In this document: positions 36,578-44,712 of the stretch, piece by piece
Numbering within the stretch: the stretch's first letter is position 1
Layout of the letters: each line of letters opens with the position of its first letter
NCBI RefSeq assembly: GCF_000407565.1
Contig: NZ_ASWI01000004.1
Location: 390,001 to 454,000, forward strand
From: Enterococcus cecorum DSM 20682 = ATCC 43198
GTDB lineage: Bacteria > Bacillota > Bacilli > Lactobacillales > Enterococcaceae
Length of the DNA: 64,000 nucleotides
Reading direction: 5' to 3'
Program-made: the position numbers and the translations under genes
Notes under the pieces: generated by a model
Told to the model about the DNA's origin: nothing
Seen by the model: the letters and a program-made list of their open reading frames with translations, nothing else
Database searches by the model: none

Positions 36578-36958
36578 TTAGTTTAAGACTGCTTGGGCCA
36601 ATGCTTTTTGAATGGCCACAATGCTATCATCACTTCTGAATTGTAAGCTTTCAGCAGGTAGTTCGGCACTAGAAATCCAAATTTTTAACTCAGCATCTAA
36701 GTCAAAATGACCACTTGTTTCCACTGAAAAGCGTGAAATAGAGCGATAAGGAATGGACTTATATTCCGCTTTTTTGCCAGTCATGCCTTGTTTGTCGACA
36801 ATAATTAGTCTTTTTTCAGTAAAAACTAATAAATCGCGGACAAGTTTAAAGGCTAAATCAACTTTTTCCTCAGGCATTAAGACATCTTGTAACTCCTTTT
36901 GAGCTACATCGATATTCATTTTACTTGCATTACCTAATAAACCGTTAAATAATCCCAT
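36578..36958 (-). CDS. Bacterial PH-domain protein
   Basis: A 126-residue protein matching the bacterial pleckstrin-homology family (bPH_1, YvbH-like). The N-terminal helix (GLFNGLLGNASKMNID) leads into the beta-sandwich: VDLAFKLVRDLLVFTEKRLIIVDKQ, split over strands, then YKSIPYRSISRFSVET and DLDAELKIWIS. Function is unknown. ATG 36958 follows GAGGTGAT; the longer frame from 37018 lacks support. It stands alone between two terminators. Confidence 0.85.
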   Translation of the reverse strand: MGLFNGLLGNASKMNIDVAQKELQDVLMPEEKVDLAFKLVRDLLVFTEKRLIIVDKQGMTGKKAEYKSIPYRSISRFSVETSGHFDLDAELKIWISSAELPAESLQFRSDDSIVAIQKALAQAVLN

Positions 36959-37043
36959 ATCATCACCTCGTAATAATTTTCTTAATTCGATTATATCAAG
37001 AATTAGTTTCTTAGACAATTGTACAAAAGACTGATTTTAGATG

Positions 37044-37088
37044 AAAAAATAGACAGCCAGAAGTATTCCTTCAAGCTGTCTATTTTTT
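37044..37088 (-). terminator. nrdF terminator
   Basis: 14-bp perfect stem 37044-37057 (AAAAAATAGACAGC) with 37075-37088. On the minus strand it ends in ATTTTTTC. The stem begins within the nrdF stop codon. Confidence 0.9.
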
Positions 37089-38049
37089 ACATACCGATGA
37101 GATAATCTTCGTCTTTCATTGCTTCGACGGTACCTAAAAGATAACCATTGCCGACTTGAGAGAAGAAATCATGATTACTTGTACCTGTTGAAATCCCATT
37201 CATTACGATTGGATTGACATCATTAGCAGTATCTGGGAAGAGTGGATCTTGTCCTAAGTTCATCAATGCTTTATTGGCGTTATAACGTAGGAAAGTTTTG
37301 ACCTCATCTGTCCAGCCCAATTCATCATAAAGTTCTTCCGTGTAGCGTTCTTCGTTTTCGTATAATTCATAAAGTAAATCATACATCCAATCACGTAGGT
37401 TTTCTTGCTCTTCAGCAGATAATTCATTAAAACCTAATTGGAATTTATAGCCGATATAAGTGCCATGTACGGACTCATCACGGATAATTAATTTAATAAT
37501 TTCCGCTACGTTTGCTAATTTATTGTTTCCTAAGTAGTAAAGTGGCGTATAAAAACCTGAATAGAAAAGGAAAGTTTCCAAAAAGACGCTGGCTACTTTC
37601 TTTTCTAGCGCCGTGCCGTTTTTATAGATTTCATTAATTCGTTCGGCTTTTTTCTGTAAATAGGGATTCGTATTCGTCCATTCGAATATTTCTTCAATTT
37701 CAGACTTGGTATTCAAAGTACTGAAAATAGAAGAGTAACTTTTTGCGTGCACAGATTCCATAAACTGGATATTGTTCAACACGGCTTCTTCATGTGGCGT
37801 GCGGGCATCTTTGCGTAAATGCTCCATCCCACTTTCTGATTGGACTGTATCTAAAAGGGTTAGGCCACCAAATACATGTCCCACTGTGGTCTTTTCTAAT
37901 TCAGAAAGTCCACGCCAGTCATCTAAGTCATTGGATAAGGGAATACGTGTATCCAACCAAAATTGTTCTGTTAATTTTTCCCAAGTAGATTTATCGATAA
38001 TATCTTCAATTTCATTCCAGTTAATCGCTGCATAATAAGTTTCTGCCAT
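37087..38049 (-). CDS. nrdF: Ribonucleotide reductase class Ib, beta subunit
   Basis: A 320-residue ferritin-like protein housing the di-metal (Mn or Fe) site and tyrosyl radical. Metal ligands appear in LDDWRGL, FMESVHAKSYSSIF (Glu, His and the radical Tyr) and LIIRDESVHGTYIGY. The ATG at 38049 is preceded by GGAG at a proper distance; the GTG at 38058 overlaps that site. It is the last gene of nrdH-nrdE-nrdF and needs NrdI, encoded 23 kb away at 61055-61504, to build its cofactor. Confidence 0.95.
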   Translation of the reverse strand: MAETYYAAINWNEIEDIIDKSTWEKLTEQFWLDTRIPLSNDLDDWRGLSELEKTTVGHVFGGLTLLDTVQSESGMEHLRKDARTPHEEAVLNNIQFMESVHAKSYSSIFSTLNTKSEIEEIFEWTNTNPYLQKKAERINEIYKNGTALEKKVASVFLETFLFYSGFYTPLYYLGNNKLANVAEIIKLIIRDESVHGTYIGYKFQLGFNELSAEEQENLRDWMYDLLYELYENEERYTEELYDELGWTDEVKTFLRYNANKALMNLGQDPLFPDTANDVNPIVMNGISTGTSNHDFFSQVGNGYLLGTVEAMKDEDYLIGM

Positions 38050-38064
38050 TTTCTTCACTCCTTT

Positions 38065-40224
38065 TTAGATGACACAACTTTCACATTGGTTGCTACCGAT
38101 TTCTTCTGCGTCATCTGTGAAAGTACGAATATAATAAATCGATTTAATTCCTTTGTGGAAAGCGTAGTGACGTAAAATGTTTAAATCACGCGTTGTTTGT
38201 TTGGTTGTTGTTTTCCATTCATATAGACCCGCTGGGATTTCTGAGCGCATAAATAGTGTTAAACTCATGCCTTGGTCGATATGTTGTTGCGCAGTGGCAT
38301 ACACATCAATTACTTTACGCATATCCATATCATAAGCAGAAGTGTAATATTTAATTGTGTCATTAGAAAGTAATGGGGCAGGATAATAAATCTTTCCAAT
38401 TTTCTTTTCTTGACGTTCTTCAATTAAACGGGTGATTGGATGTAAGCTGGCACTGGTATCGTTAATATAAGAAATTGAACCATTTGGTGCAACTGCTAGG
38501 CGATTTTGATGATACATTCCATATTTTTGTACGAGTTGTGCTAATTCAGTCCAGGCTTGTCCATCTGGAATAAAGATACCTTCAAATAAGGCCTTTACTT
38601 TTTCAGATTTTGGTTGGAATTGCCCAGTTACATATTTTTCAAAATAGCTACCATCAGCATATTTTGATTTTTCGAAGTGATGGAAAGTTTGTTTGCGTTC
38701 CTTGGCAATTTGCATACTTTCATAAATGGTCCAGTAATTTAAAAGCATAAAGTAAATATCGGTAAATTCAATGGACTCTTTTGAACCATATGCCATGTGA
38801 TGTTTCGCAAAATAGGTGTGTAAGCCCATGGCACCTAAACCGATTGTATGACTTAAAGCATTCCCATTTTTAATAGAAGGAACTACATCGATATCTGAAG
38901 CATCCGTGACATAGGTTAAGGCACGCGTCATCACACGAACAGATTTACCAAAGTCAGGACTTTCCATTAAATTGACGATATTGGTTGAGCCTAAGTTACA
39001 GCTAATATCTGTACCTAAAACCTCAAATTCTTGTTTACCATTTAAAATAGAAGGTTGTTGAACTTGTAAAATTTCTGAACATAGATTGCTCATGATAATT
39101 TTTCCGTCAATTGGATTGGCACGATTGGCTGTATCTAAGTTTACGACATATGGATAACCTGATTCTTGTTGTAATTTAGAGATTTCATTTTCTAAATCAC
39201 GGGCTTTAATCTTAGTTTTACGAATATTAGGATTAGCCACTAGATTATCATATTCTTTTGTAATATCGATATAAGAGAATGGGACGCCGTATTCTCGTTC
39301 AATGCTATATGGACTAAATAGGTACATATCTTCATTTTTGCGTGTAAGCTCATAGAATTTATCAGGTACTAATACACCTAGCGAAAGGGTCTTTACGCGA
39401 ATTTTTTCATCAGCATTTTCTTTTTTAGCAGATAAAAATTGGATAATATCTGGATGAAAGACATTTAGATAAACCACCCCAGCGCCTTGACGTTGACCAA
39501 GCTGGTTGGAGTAACTAAAACTATCTTCAAATAATTTCATTACTGGCATCACACCGCTAGCTGCATTTTCATAACCCTTAATTGGGGCACCGGCTTCACG
39601 TAGGTTTGACAGTGTAATTCCGACACCACCACCGATACGTGATAATTGCAAGGCAGAGTTAATCCCACGTCCAATAGAGTTCATATCATCGGTAATTTGG
39701 ATTAAAAAGCAACTCACTAATTCGCCACGACGTTTACGACCGGCATTTAAAAAGGAAGGTGTTGCTGGTTGATAACGTTGATGAATCATTTCATCGGCTA
39801 AAGCTAAGGCTAATTCTTCATTACCATCTGCAAAATAAAGGGCATTAAAGGCGACGCGATCTTCATAAGTTTCTAGATAAGTGGTCCCATCATTGGTTTT
39901 AAGGGCGTACTGAGAATAAAACTTATAAGCTGCCATAAATGATTTGAAACGGAAATTTTGTTCAAATAAATAAGTATATAGTTTCTCAATAAATGCTAAA
40001 TTATATTTTGCTAAAAATTCGGTTTCAAGGTAATCATGTGTAGTTAAATAATCCAACTTTTCTTTAATAGTAGAAAAAGTCATCGTATTTGGTTTTACAT
40101 TCTCTTCAAAAAATGCCTGCAGTGCTTCTTGATCTTTTTGAAGAGGAATTTGGCCATTCACTGGTCGATTAATTTCATTATTTAATTTAAAGTAACTGAC
40201 ATCTTTCAGTGCTTTTAAACTCAT
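38065..40224 (-). CDS. nrdE: Ribonucleotide reductase class Ib, alpha subunit
   Basis: A 719-residue catalytic subunit that reduces ribonucleoside diphosphates under aerobic conditions. The active-site pair is in ELVSCFLIQ and DISCNLGSTN, the catalytic Asn-Cys-Glu set in SNLCSEI, and the C-terminal CESCVI passes electrons from NrdH. No N-terminal ATP cone is present, as is usual for NrdE. It precedes nrdF by 15 bases. A terminator-like hairpin separates it from nrdH. Confidence 0.96.
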   Translation of the reverse strand: MSLKALKDVSYFKLNNEINRPVNGQIPLQKDQEALQAFFEENVKPNTMTFSTIKEKLDYLTTHDYLETEFLAKYNLAFIEKLYTYLFEQNFRFKSFMAAYKFYSQYALKTNDGTTYLETYEDRVAFNALYFADGNEELALALADEMIHQRYQPATPSFLNAGRKRRGELVSCFLIQITDDMNSIGRGINSALQLSRIGGGVGITLSNLREAGAPIKGYENAASGVMPVMKLFEDSFSYSNQLGQRQGAGVVYLNVFHPDIIQFLSAKKENADEKIRVKTLSLGVLVPDKFYELTRKNEDMYLFSPYSIEREYGVPFSYIDITKEYDNLVANPNIRKTKIKARDLENEISKLQQESGYPYVVNLDTANRANPIDGKIIMSNLCSEILQVQQPSILNGKQEFEVLGTDISCNLGSTNIVNLMESPDFGKSVRVMTRALTYVTDASDIDVVPSIKNGNALSHTIGLGAMGLHTYFAKHHMAYGSKESIEFTDIYFMLLNYWTIYESMQIAKERKQTFHHFEKSKYADGSYFEKYVTGQFQPKSEKVKALFEGIFIPDGQAWTELAQLVQKYGMYHQNRLAVAPNGSISYINDTSASLHPITRLIEERQEKKIGKIYYPAPLLSNDTIKYYTSAYDMDMRKVIDVYATAQQHIDQGMSLTLFMRSEIPAGLYEWKTTTKQTTRDLNILRHYAFHKGIKSIYYIRTFTDDAEEIGSNQCESCVI

Positions 40225-40259
40225 CCGCTCACAACCTTTTTGTTTTTTTAATGAAACAT

Positions 40260-40296
40260 AAAAAAAGATTTGTAGTTATTTAGTAACATACAAATC
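40260..40296 (-). terminator. Intra-operon terminator between nrdH and nrdE
   Basis: On the minus strand GATTTGTA (40289-40296) pairs with TACAAATC (40267-40274); an inner TTAC/GTAA pairing (40275-40278 with 40284-40287) extends it past a one-base bulge. Seven T follow (40260-40266). A second palindrome, AAATGATT/AATCATTT, lies at 40319-40336. Confidence 0.75.
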
Positions 40297-40339
40297 ATTC
40301 AATTATACATATGAATATAAATGATTTTAATCATTTTGT

Positions 40340-40561
40340 CTAGGCTAATAACTTCAATTGATCTGGACGGAAACCGACAATCGTAGCTACGTCAGAAGTC
40401 ACCACAGGAACGGTTTGAAATCCATTTTCTTTTAGCCAATCAATTGCTTCTGGTTGAATATCAATATTGATTTCTTCAAAGCTGATTTGATTTTGTGTTA
40501 AAAAGCGTTTTGCCATTTTACATTGCATACAATTATTTTTCGAAAATAGTTTAATACTCAT
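40340..40561 (-). CDS. nrdH: NrdH redoxin
   Basis: A 73-residue glutaredoxin-like electron donor for NrdEF, reduced by thioredoxin reductase. The active-site disulfide is CMQC at residues 11-14, followed by the family-typical TVPVV and FRPDQL motifs. GGAGG precedes the ATG. It is first in the operon, directly under the NrdR-box promoter. Confidence 0.95.
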   Translation of the reverse strand: MSIKLFSKNNCMQCKMAKRFLTQNQISFEEINIDIQPEAIDWLKENGFQTVPVVTSDVATIVGFRPDQLKLLA

Positions 40562-40592
40562 GACTGCTTCCTCCGTTAATCTTTATATCATT

Positions 40593-40620
40593 AGTATAAT
40601 GCTCTTTGACGAAATGTCAA
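40593..40620 (-). promoter_or_regulatory. Promoter of nrdHEF
   Basis: On the minus strand TTGACA (40615-40620) and TATACT (40593-40598), spaced 16 bases, about 32 bases before nrdH. Confidence 0.75.
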
Positions 40621-40628
40621 CTATAAAA

Positions 40629-40676
40629 ACACAATATATAGTGGTTGATTTTGTGAATAAACACAATAGATAGTAT
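40629..40676 (-). promoter_or_regulatory. Pair of NrdR boxes
   Basis: ACACAATATATAGTGG (40629-40644) and ACACAATAGATAGTAT (40661-40676) match the NrdR consensus ACACWATATATWGTGT closely. Their starts are 32 bases apart, three helical turns, the standard spacing. They lie just upstream of the -35 box, so NrdR with dATP should repress the operon. Confidence 0.85.
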
Positions 40677-40680
40677 TTCA

Positions 40681-40765
40681 CAATAAAAATGTATACAAAT
40701 GAATGTTTTGTATATTTTCATGAAAGCAATTCAATGACTAGTATTTTAAGCTTTCATTTTTATTG
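40681..40765. repeat. Nested inverted repeats upstream of nrdH
   Basis: CAATAAAAATG (40681-40691) is an exact complement of CATTTTTATTG (40755-40765). Inside it TATACAA (40692-40698) pairs with TTGTATA (40708-40714), and ATGAAAGC (40720-40727) with GCTTTCAT (40750-40757), which overlaps the outer arm, so two folds exclude each other. No gene is seen here. Confidence 0.55.
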
Positions 40766-40791
40766 CAGAATATTAAGTTGTGATTTTAAAC

Positions 40792-40849
40792 TGTGGATAT
40801 TCAAAAATTTGTATAGTTAGATTCACAAAATAAGCAAGAGTCATCCACA
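40792..40849. other. Two near-DnaA boxes facing each other
   Basis: TGTGGATAT (40792-40800) reads ATATCCACA on the other strand, and TCATCCACA stands at 40841-40849. Each is one base from the DnaA box TTATCCACA. The rest of the gap 40850-40940 holds nothing I can name. Confidence 0.35.
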
Positions 40850-40942
40850 AGATATAGTATAGTGTCAACTTGTCAAGCACAAGAAATATGAAACAAAAGA
40901 AAGATATGAAACATTTACCGGAAATCTAGCCTATCCTATTGA

Positions 40943-40995
40943 CAAAAGAAAAAGACAAGTTATCCCTATGTGTTTATAAGGAAGAAAACTTGTCT
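40943..40995 (-). terminator. Terminator of the TMEM175-type pseudogene
   Basis: AGACAAGTT (40953-40961) and AACTTGTCT (40987-40995) pair over nine bases around a 25-base loop. On the minus strand TTTTTCTTTT follows directly, so it would end leftward transcripts. Confidence 0.65.
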
Positions 40996-41040
40996 AGTCA
41001 AATTAGTTATTCTATGATGCAATCTAATTCAAAGTAATAA

Positions 41041-41620
41041 TTATTTATATATTTTCTCAATTTGTGTATCCGGTATAATCCATAATAGTGTGATACAGAA
41101 TAATAATACGTAACTTGCAATCGGTGCAACAAAAGCCAATAAAGCGGATAGGAGGTAAGAGGTAATAGAAATCTTTGCCTTCAAATCGCGTCCAAATAAA
41201 ATAGTTGTTTAATTAATGAATGTTCTTCATGGGTATCGAGGATGGCATTTTGCAGTAGGTAATAAGAAATAGCACACATAAATAAAACAAAGCCATGCAT
41301 AAATGTTGGGGCAGTTTTAAATAAATGTGCACCTAACCAACTTGTCGTAACTGGTAAAAGCAACATCCAAAATAGCCAATGTAGATTTAACCATAAAATT
41401 TTTCCTGAGACCTTTTCTAAAGTCGAGATTAGATGATGATGATGATTATTCCAATAAATACCTATATATAAATAACTTAAAATATAGGCAAAAAAGTGGG
41501 GATAACTTCTTTGATTGCTTCAAAAGTAAAGTCTTTTGGCGTGTGTAATTCGAGTGCCATAATTGTAATGATAATTGCTAACACACCATCGCTAAAAGCT
41601 TCCATTCGATTTTTTGGCAT
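41041..41620 (-). pseudogene. TMEM175-family (DUF1211) channel gene with two frameshifts
   Basis: Minus-strand reading from ATG 41620 gives MPKNRMEAFSDGVLAIIITI, the TMEM175/DUF1211 potassium channel signature with its FSDG motif. The frame breaks after EVIPT at a run of six T (seven would restore it: FFAYILSYLYIGIYW). It continues through WLFWMLLLPVTTSWLGAH and ITT-type helices, then breaks again at YLDAI; one more T would give FGRDLKAKISITSYLL and the natural end IEKIYK with TAA at 41041. About 195 residues if repaired. Confidence 0.75.
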
Positions 41621-41736
41621 GAATAAACACTTCCTTATGATTAAAATTATCTTTTCCAAATTCCTTGATTATATTTCAAAATATTTTATCTAAAAGCAAG
41701 ATTTTTGCAATGAAGCAATTTAGAATCATTCTTATT

Positions 41737-41754
41737 TTGTGAAATAAATCACAA
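41737..41754 (+). promoter_or_regulatory. Rex operator of feoAB
   Basis: TTGTGAAATAAATCACAA matches the Rex consensus TTGTGA-N6-TCACAA at all twelve fixed positions; one more complementary base flanks each side. It ends four bases before the -35 box. The regulator Rex is encoded at 9446-10081. Confidence 0.75.
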
Positions 41755-41758
41755 ATAA

Positions 41759-41804
41759 TTGACATTTCAATGTTTTTGGCGTATTCTATTGATAATAATT
41801 CTCA
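41759..41804 (+). promoter_or_regulatory. feoAB promoter with Fur box
   Basis: TTGACA (41759-41764), 17-base spacer, TATTCT (41782-41787). The Fur-type 7-1-7 box TGATAATAATTCTCA (41790-41804; consensus TGATAATNATTATCA, one mismatch) overlaps the expected start site. A further palindrome AGAAT-C-ATTCT is at 41722-41732. Confidence 0.75.
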
Positions 41805-41837
41805 ATTGTAAAAATAGAAATGAAATTAGGTAACAAA

Positions 41838-42311
41838 ATGAATATATTACAAGCAAACATGCATCAGACATATGAAATTTCAAAGATTAAAACGGATGAA
41901 AAAGTAACCAAGCGTCTACAAGATTTAGGTATTGTTCCTAAAAGTGAAGTCGTCTTGATTCAATTATCAAAAGAAAGTGGCGTCATTGTATTGAAAAATT
42001 CGCGCTTAGCATTGGCCACGGAAATATTATCACAAATTGAAATTACTGAAAAAAAGACGCGTGTGCAGTGGATTCCTTTAGATGAAGTGAAAATCGGTGA
42101 ACGCGTGAAAGTGATTAGCATCCATGGAGAAGGTGCAGTAAAACGCCGATTGATGGATATGGGTGTGACGAAAAATGTCGAAATATTAGTACGCAAAGTT
42201 GCGCCTTTGGGAGATCCAATAGAAGTGGTTTTACGCGGCTATAATTTAAGTTTGCGAAAAGCTGAAGCAACATTGATATTGGTGGAAAGACAGGTGAGTG
42301 AAGATGAATAA
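41838..42311 (+). CDS. feoA: Ferrous iron transport protein A, two FeoA domains
   Basis: A 157-residue cytoplasmic partner of FeoB. It carries two SH3-like FeoA domains in tandem: the first about residues 3-70 (KRLQDLGIVPKSEVVLIQ) and the second about 82-152 (KRRLMDMGVTKNVEILVRK and DPIEVVLRGYNLSLRK), so it is twice the usual FeoA length. ATG 41838 follows AGGTAA; ATG 41820 is the alternative. Its last eight bases overlap the start of feoB, giving translational coupling. Confidence 0.92.
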   Translation: MNILQANMHQTYEISKIKTDEKVTKRLQDLGIVPKSEVVLIQLSKESGVIVLKNSRLALATEILSQIEITEKKTRVQWIPLDEVKIGERVKVISIHGEGAVKRRLMDMGVTKNVEILVRKVAPLGDPIEVVLRGYNLSLRKAEATLILVERQVSEDE

Positions 42312-44454
42312 ACAGATTGCCTTAGTAGGAAATCCGAATAGTGGTAAGACGAGTACTTTTAATGTATTAACAGGTTCTAACCAATCTGTAGGAAATTGGC
42401 CCGGAGTCACAGTCGAACGTAAATCAGGATTGTTAAAGCAAAATAAAACTATCTGTATTCAAGACTTGCCTGGGATTTATTCTTTATCTTCTTATTCACC
42501 TGAAGAAGTCGTTGCTAGAGATTATCTATATACGAATGATGCAAGTGGCATTATTAATATTATTGATGCTTCCAATTTAGAGCGCAATTTATATCTTACT
42601 TTGCAATTGATGGAATTCGGCTTACCGATGATTTTAGGCTTAAATATGATGGATATTGTCAAAAAATCGGACCAAAAATTGAATATTGAAAAATTAAGTT
42701 ATGCTTTAGGTCTACCAGCTGTTGCGATGAGTGCCTTAAAAAAGCAAGGGATGAAGGAACTAACTAAGGCGTGTGAAAAAATGATTGCTAATCCCCAAAT
42801 TGGCAATACTGTCACTTATGATGATCGTTTGGAAGCAGCCTTAAATGAAATTGCTACTATAATAGAAGGAAAAGTTTCTAAACAACATTTGCGTTTCGTG
42901 ACGATTAAACTTTTTGAACGTGATGAATTAGTCAATGCCCGACTAACGCTAACACCAGCAGAGCAAAAAGAAATTGCAGAAATCATCGAAATCACTGAAA
43001 AGATATTTGATGATACAGCTGAAGCGATTATCATTAATGAGCGTTATGAAGCAATTAGTCGCATTACTGCACTGTGTCTAGTTAAGCATACGAGTTTTGA
43101 GTTAAGTTTTAGTGACAAGATTGATCGAGTAGTAACGAATCGCTTCCTAGCATTACCAATTTTTGCCTTTGTGATGTGGGCTGTTTACTATTTATCCATT
43201 CAAACTGTCGGCACAATGGGAACTGATTGGATTAATGAGGTGCTTTTTGGTCAGTGGGTTCCTGATTTGACAACCAAAATTTTGGAAAGTTGGCAAGTAG
43301 CGCCTTGGATGCAGGGGTTGATTGTTGATGGAATTATCGCAGGTGTCGGAGCAGTGTTAGGCTTTTTACCGCAATTATTAGTGCTATTTTTCTGTTTAGC
43401 TATTTTGGAAGATTGTGGCTATATGGCTCGAATTGCTTTTGTCATGGACCGAATGTTACGTCGTTTTGGCCTTTCAGGAAAATCATTTATCCCAATCTTG
43501 GTATCAACTGGTTGTGGGGTTCCGGGTGTGATGGCGACACGAACCATTGAAAGCGAAAAAGACCGCCGCTTAACAATCATGGTAACCACTTTTATGCCAT
43601 GTTCTGCTAAGTTGCCAATTATTGGGTTAGTAGCTGGTGCTTTTTTCCCTCATCATAGTTGGGTCGCACCATCAGCGTATTTTGTTAGTATCATTTCGAT
43701 TATCTTATCGGCAATAAGTTTGAAAAAGACAAAACTATTTAGTGGAGAAGCGACACCATTTATTATGGAATTGCCACCTTATCATTTTCCACAAATGAAG
43801 AATGTCTTTTTACAAATGATGCAACGTGGACATTCTTTTGTGAAAAAAGCAGGAACGATTATTTTTGCGACCAGTGTGCTTATCTGGTTTACAATGAACT
43901 TTAATTTCCGCTTACAAATGGTGGCTGCCAATCAAAGTATTTTGGCTAGTTTTGGTCATCTACTTGCTCCTTTATTTATTCCACTTGGGTGGGGCAATTG
44001 GCAAGGGGCCGTGGCTTCAATGACAGGTTTAATTGCCAAAGAAAATGTCATTAACACATTTGGTATTTTATATAAAAATGCGAGTGAAGTCTCTGAAACC
44101 GGTAAAGAATTTTGGCAAGCAATGCATTTAGATTTTACGGCTGTTTCTGCCTATGCGTTCTTAACTTTTAATTTACTTTGCGCACCATGTTTTGCGGCAA
44201 TTGGAGCGATTCATCGGGAAATGACGAGTGTGAAGTGGACCTGGCTAGCTATTTTATATCAATGTGGGTTTGCGTATGTGATCAGTATGATGATTTATCA
44301 GTTTGGTCATTTGTTCTTTGAAGGCGGAAGTTTAAATGTTTGGACCTGTCTTTCATTAATGGCTGCAGCTTATTTTGTCTATTTACTGATTTTCAAGTCA
44401 ACTTATCAAAATAAACTAAATTTAGCAAAAGAAATGGTGGTGCATAAAGGATGA
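42304..44454 (+). CDS. feoB: Ferrous iron transporter FeoB
   Basis: A 716-residue Fe(II) uptake protein. The N-terminal G domain has GNPNSGKT (G1, residues 8-15), DLPG (G3) and NMMD (G4), followed by a helical linker and the membrane part with two Gate motifs: PILVSTGCGVPGVMATRT and LCAPCFAAIGAIHREM, each with the conserved cysteine(s). The ATG at 42304 fits AGGTGAG. The stop overlaps the start of the small Cys-rich gene. Confidence 0.96.
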   Translation: MNKQIALVGNPNSGKTSTFNVLTGSNQSVGNWPGVTVERKSGLLKQNKTICIQDLPGIYSLSSYSPEEVVARDYLYTNDASGIINIIDASNLERNLYLTLQLMEFGLPMILGLNMMDIVKKSDQKLNIEKLSYALGLPAVAMSALKKQGMKELTKACEKMIANPQIGNTVTYDDRLEAALNEIATIIEGKVSKQHLRFVTIKLFERDELVNARLTLTPAEQKEIAEIIEITEKIFDDTAEAIIINERYEAISRITALCLVKHTSFELSFSDKIDRVVTNRFLALPIFAFVMWAVYYLSIQTVGTMGTDWINEVLFGQWVPDLTTKILESWQVAPWMQGLIVDGIIAGVGAVLGFLPQLLVLFFCLAILEDCGYMARIAFVMDRMLRRFGLSGKSFIPILVSTGCGVPGVMATRTIESEKDRRLTIMVTTFMPCSAKLPIIGLVAGAFFPHHSWVAPSAYFVSIISIILSAISLKKTKLFSGEATPFIMELPPYHFPQMKNVFLQMMQRGHSFVKKAGTIIFATSVLIWFTMNFNFRLQMVAANQSILASFGHLLAPLFIPLGWGNWQGAVASMTGLIAKENVINTFGILYKNASEVSETGKEFWQAMHLDFTAVSAYAFLTFNLLCAPCFAAIGAIHREMTSVKWTWLAILYQCGFAYVISMMIYQFGHLFFEGGSLNVWTCLSLMAAAYFVYLLIFKSTYQNKLNLAKEMVVHKG

Positions 44455-44606
44455 ATTTACCGACTTTCATTTTAGCTGTCTTGATTTTGGTTGCTGTTGT
44501 GCGTATTTTTTATAGACAATTTCAAACAAAAGGGCATTGTGATCATTGTGAGAGTGAATGTGCCGTCAAACATTCGCTAAAATCAACTGACCCATCGACT
44601 AAATAA
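44451..44606 (+). CDS. FeoB-associated Cys-rich membrane protein (FeoC-like)
   Basis: A 51-residue protein whose ATG overlaps the feoB stop (ATGA). One membrane helix (FILAVLILVAVVRIFY, residues 6-21) is followed by a Cys motif CDHCESEC at residues 34-41. This form, a single helix with CxxCxxxC, is the FeoB-associated Cys-rich protein known in Firmicutes. It may bind iron or a cluster, but its role is unproven. Confidence 0.85.
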   Translation: MNLPTFILAVLILVAVVRIFYRQFQTKGHCDHCESECAVKHSLKSTDPSTK

Positions 44607-44712
44607 TTGTTAAATATTTAAACATTTAAAAAAAAGCAGTCTCCCAAAATAGTTGTGTACCGACCCCAAAAAGTTAGACCATAAAATCTAATAATTGGAG
44701 GTCGGTATTTTT

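Noticed and set aside
40653-40668. TTGTG-N6-CACAA between the NrdR boxes, looking like a Rex site
   Set aside because: The spacing is 6 and not 8 bases, and it overlaps the second NrdR box, which explains half of it.
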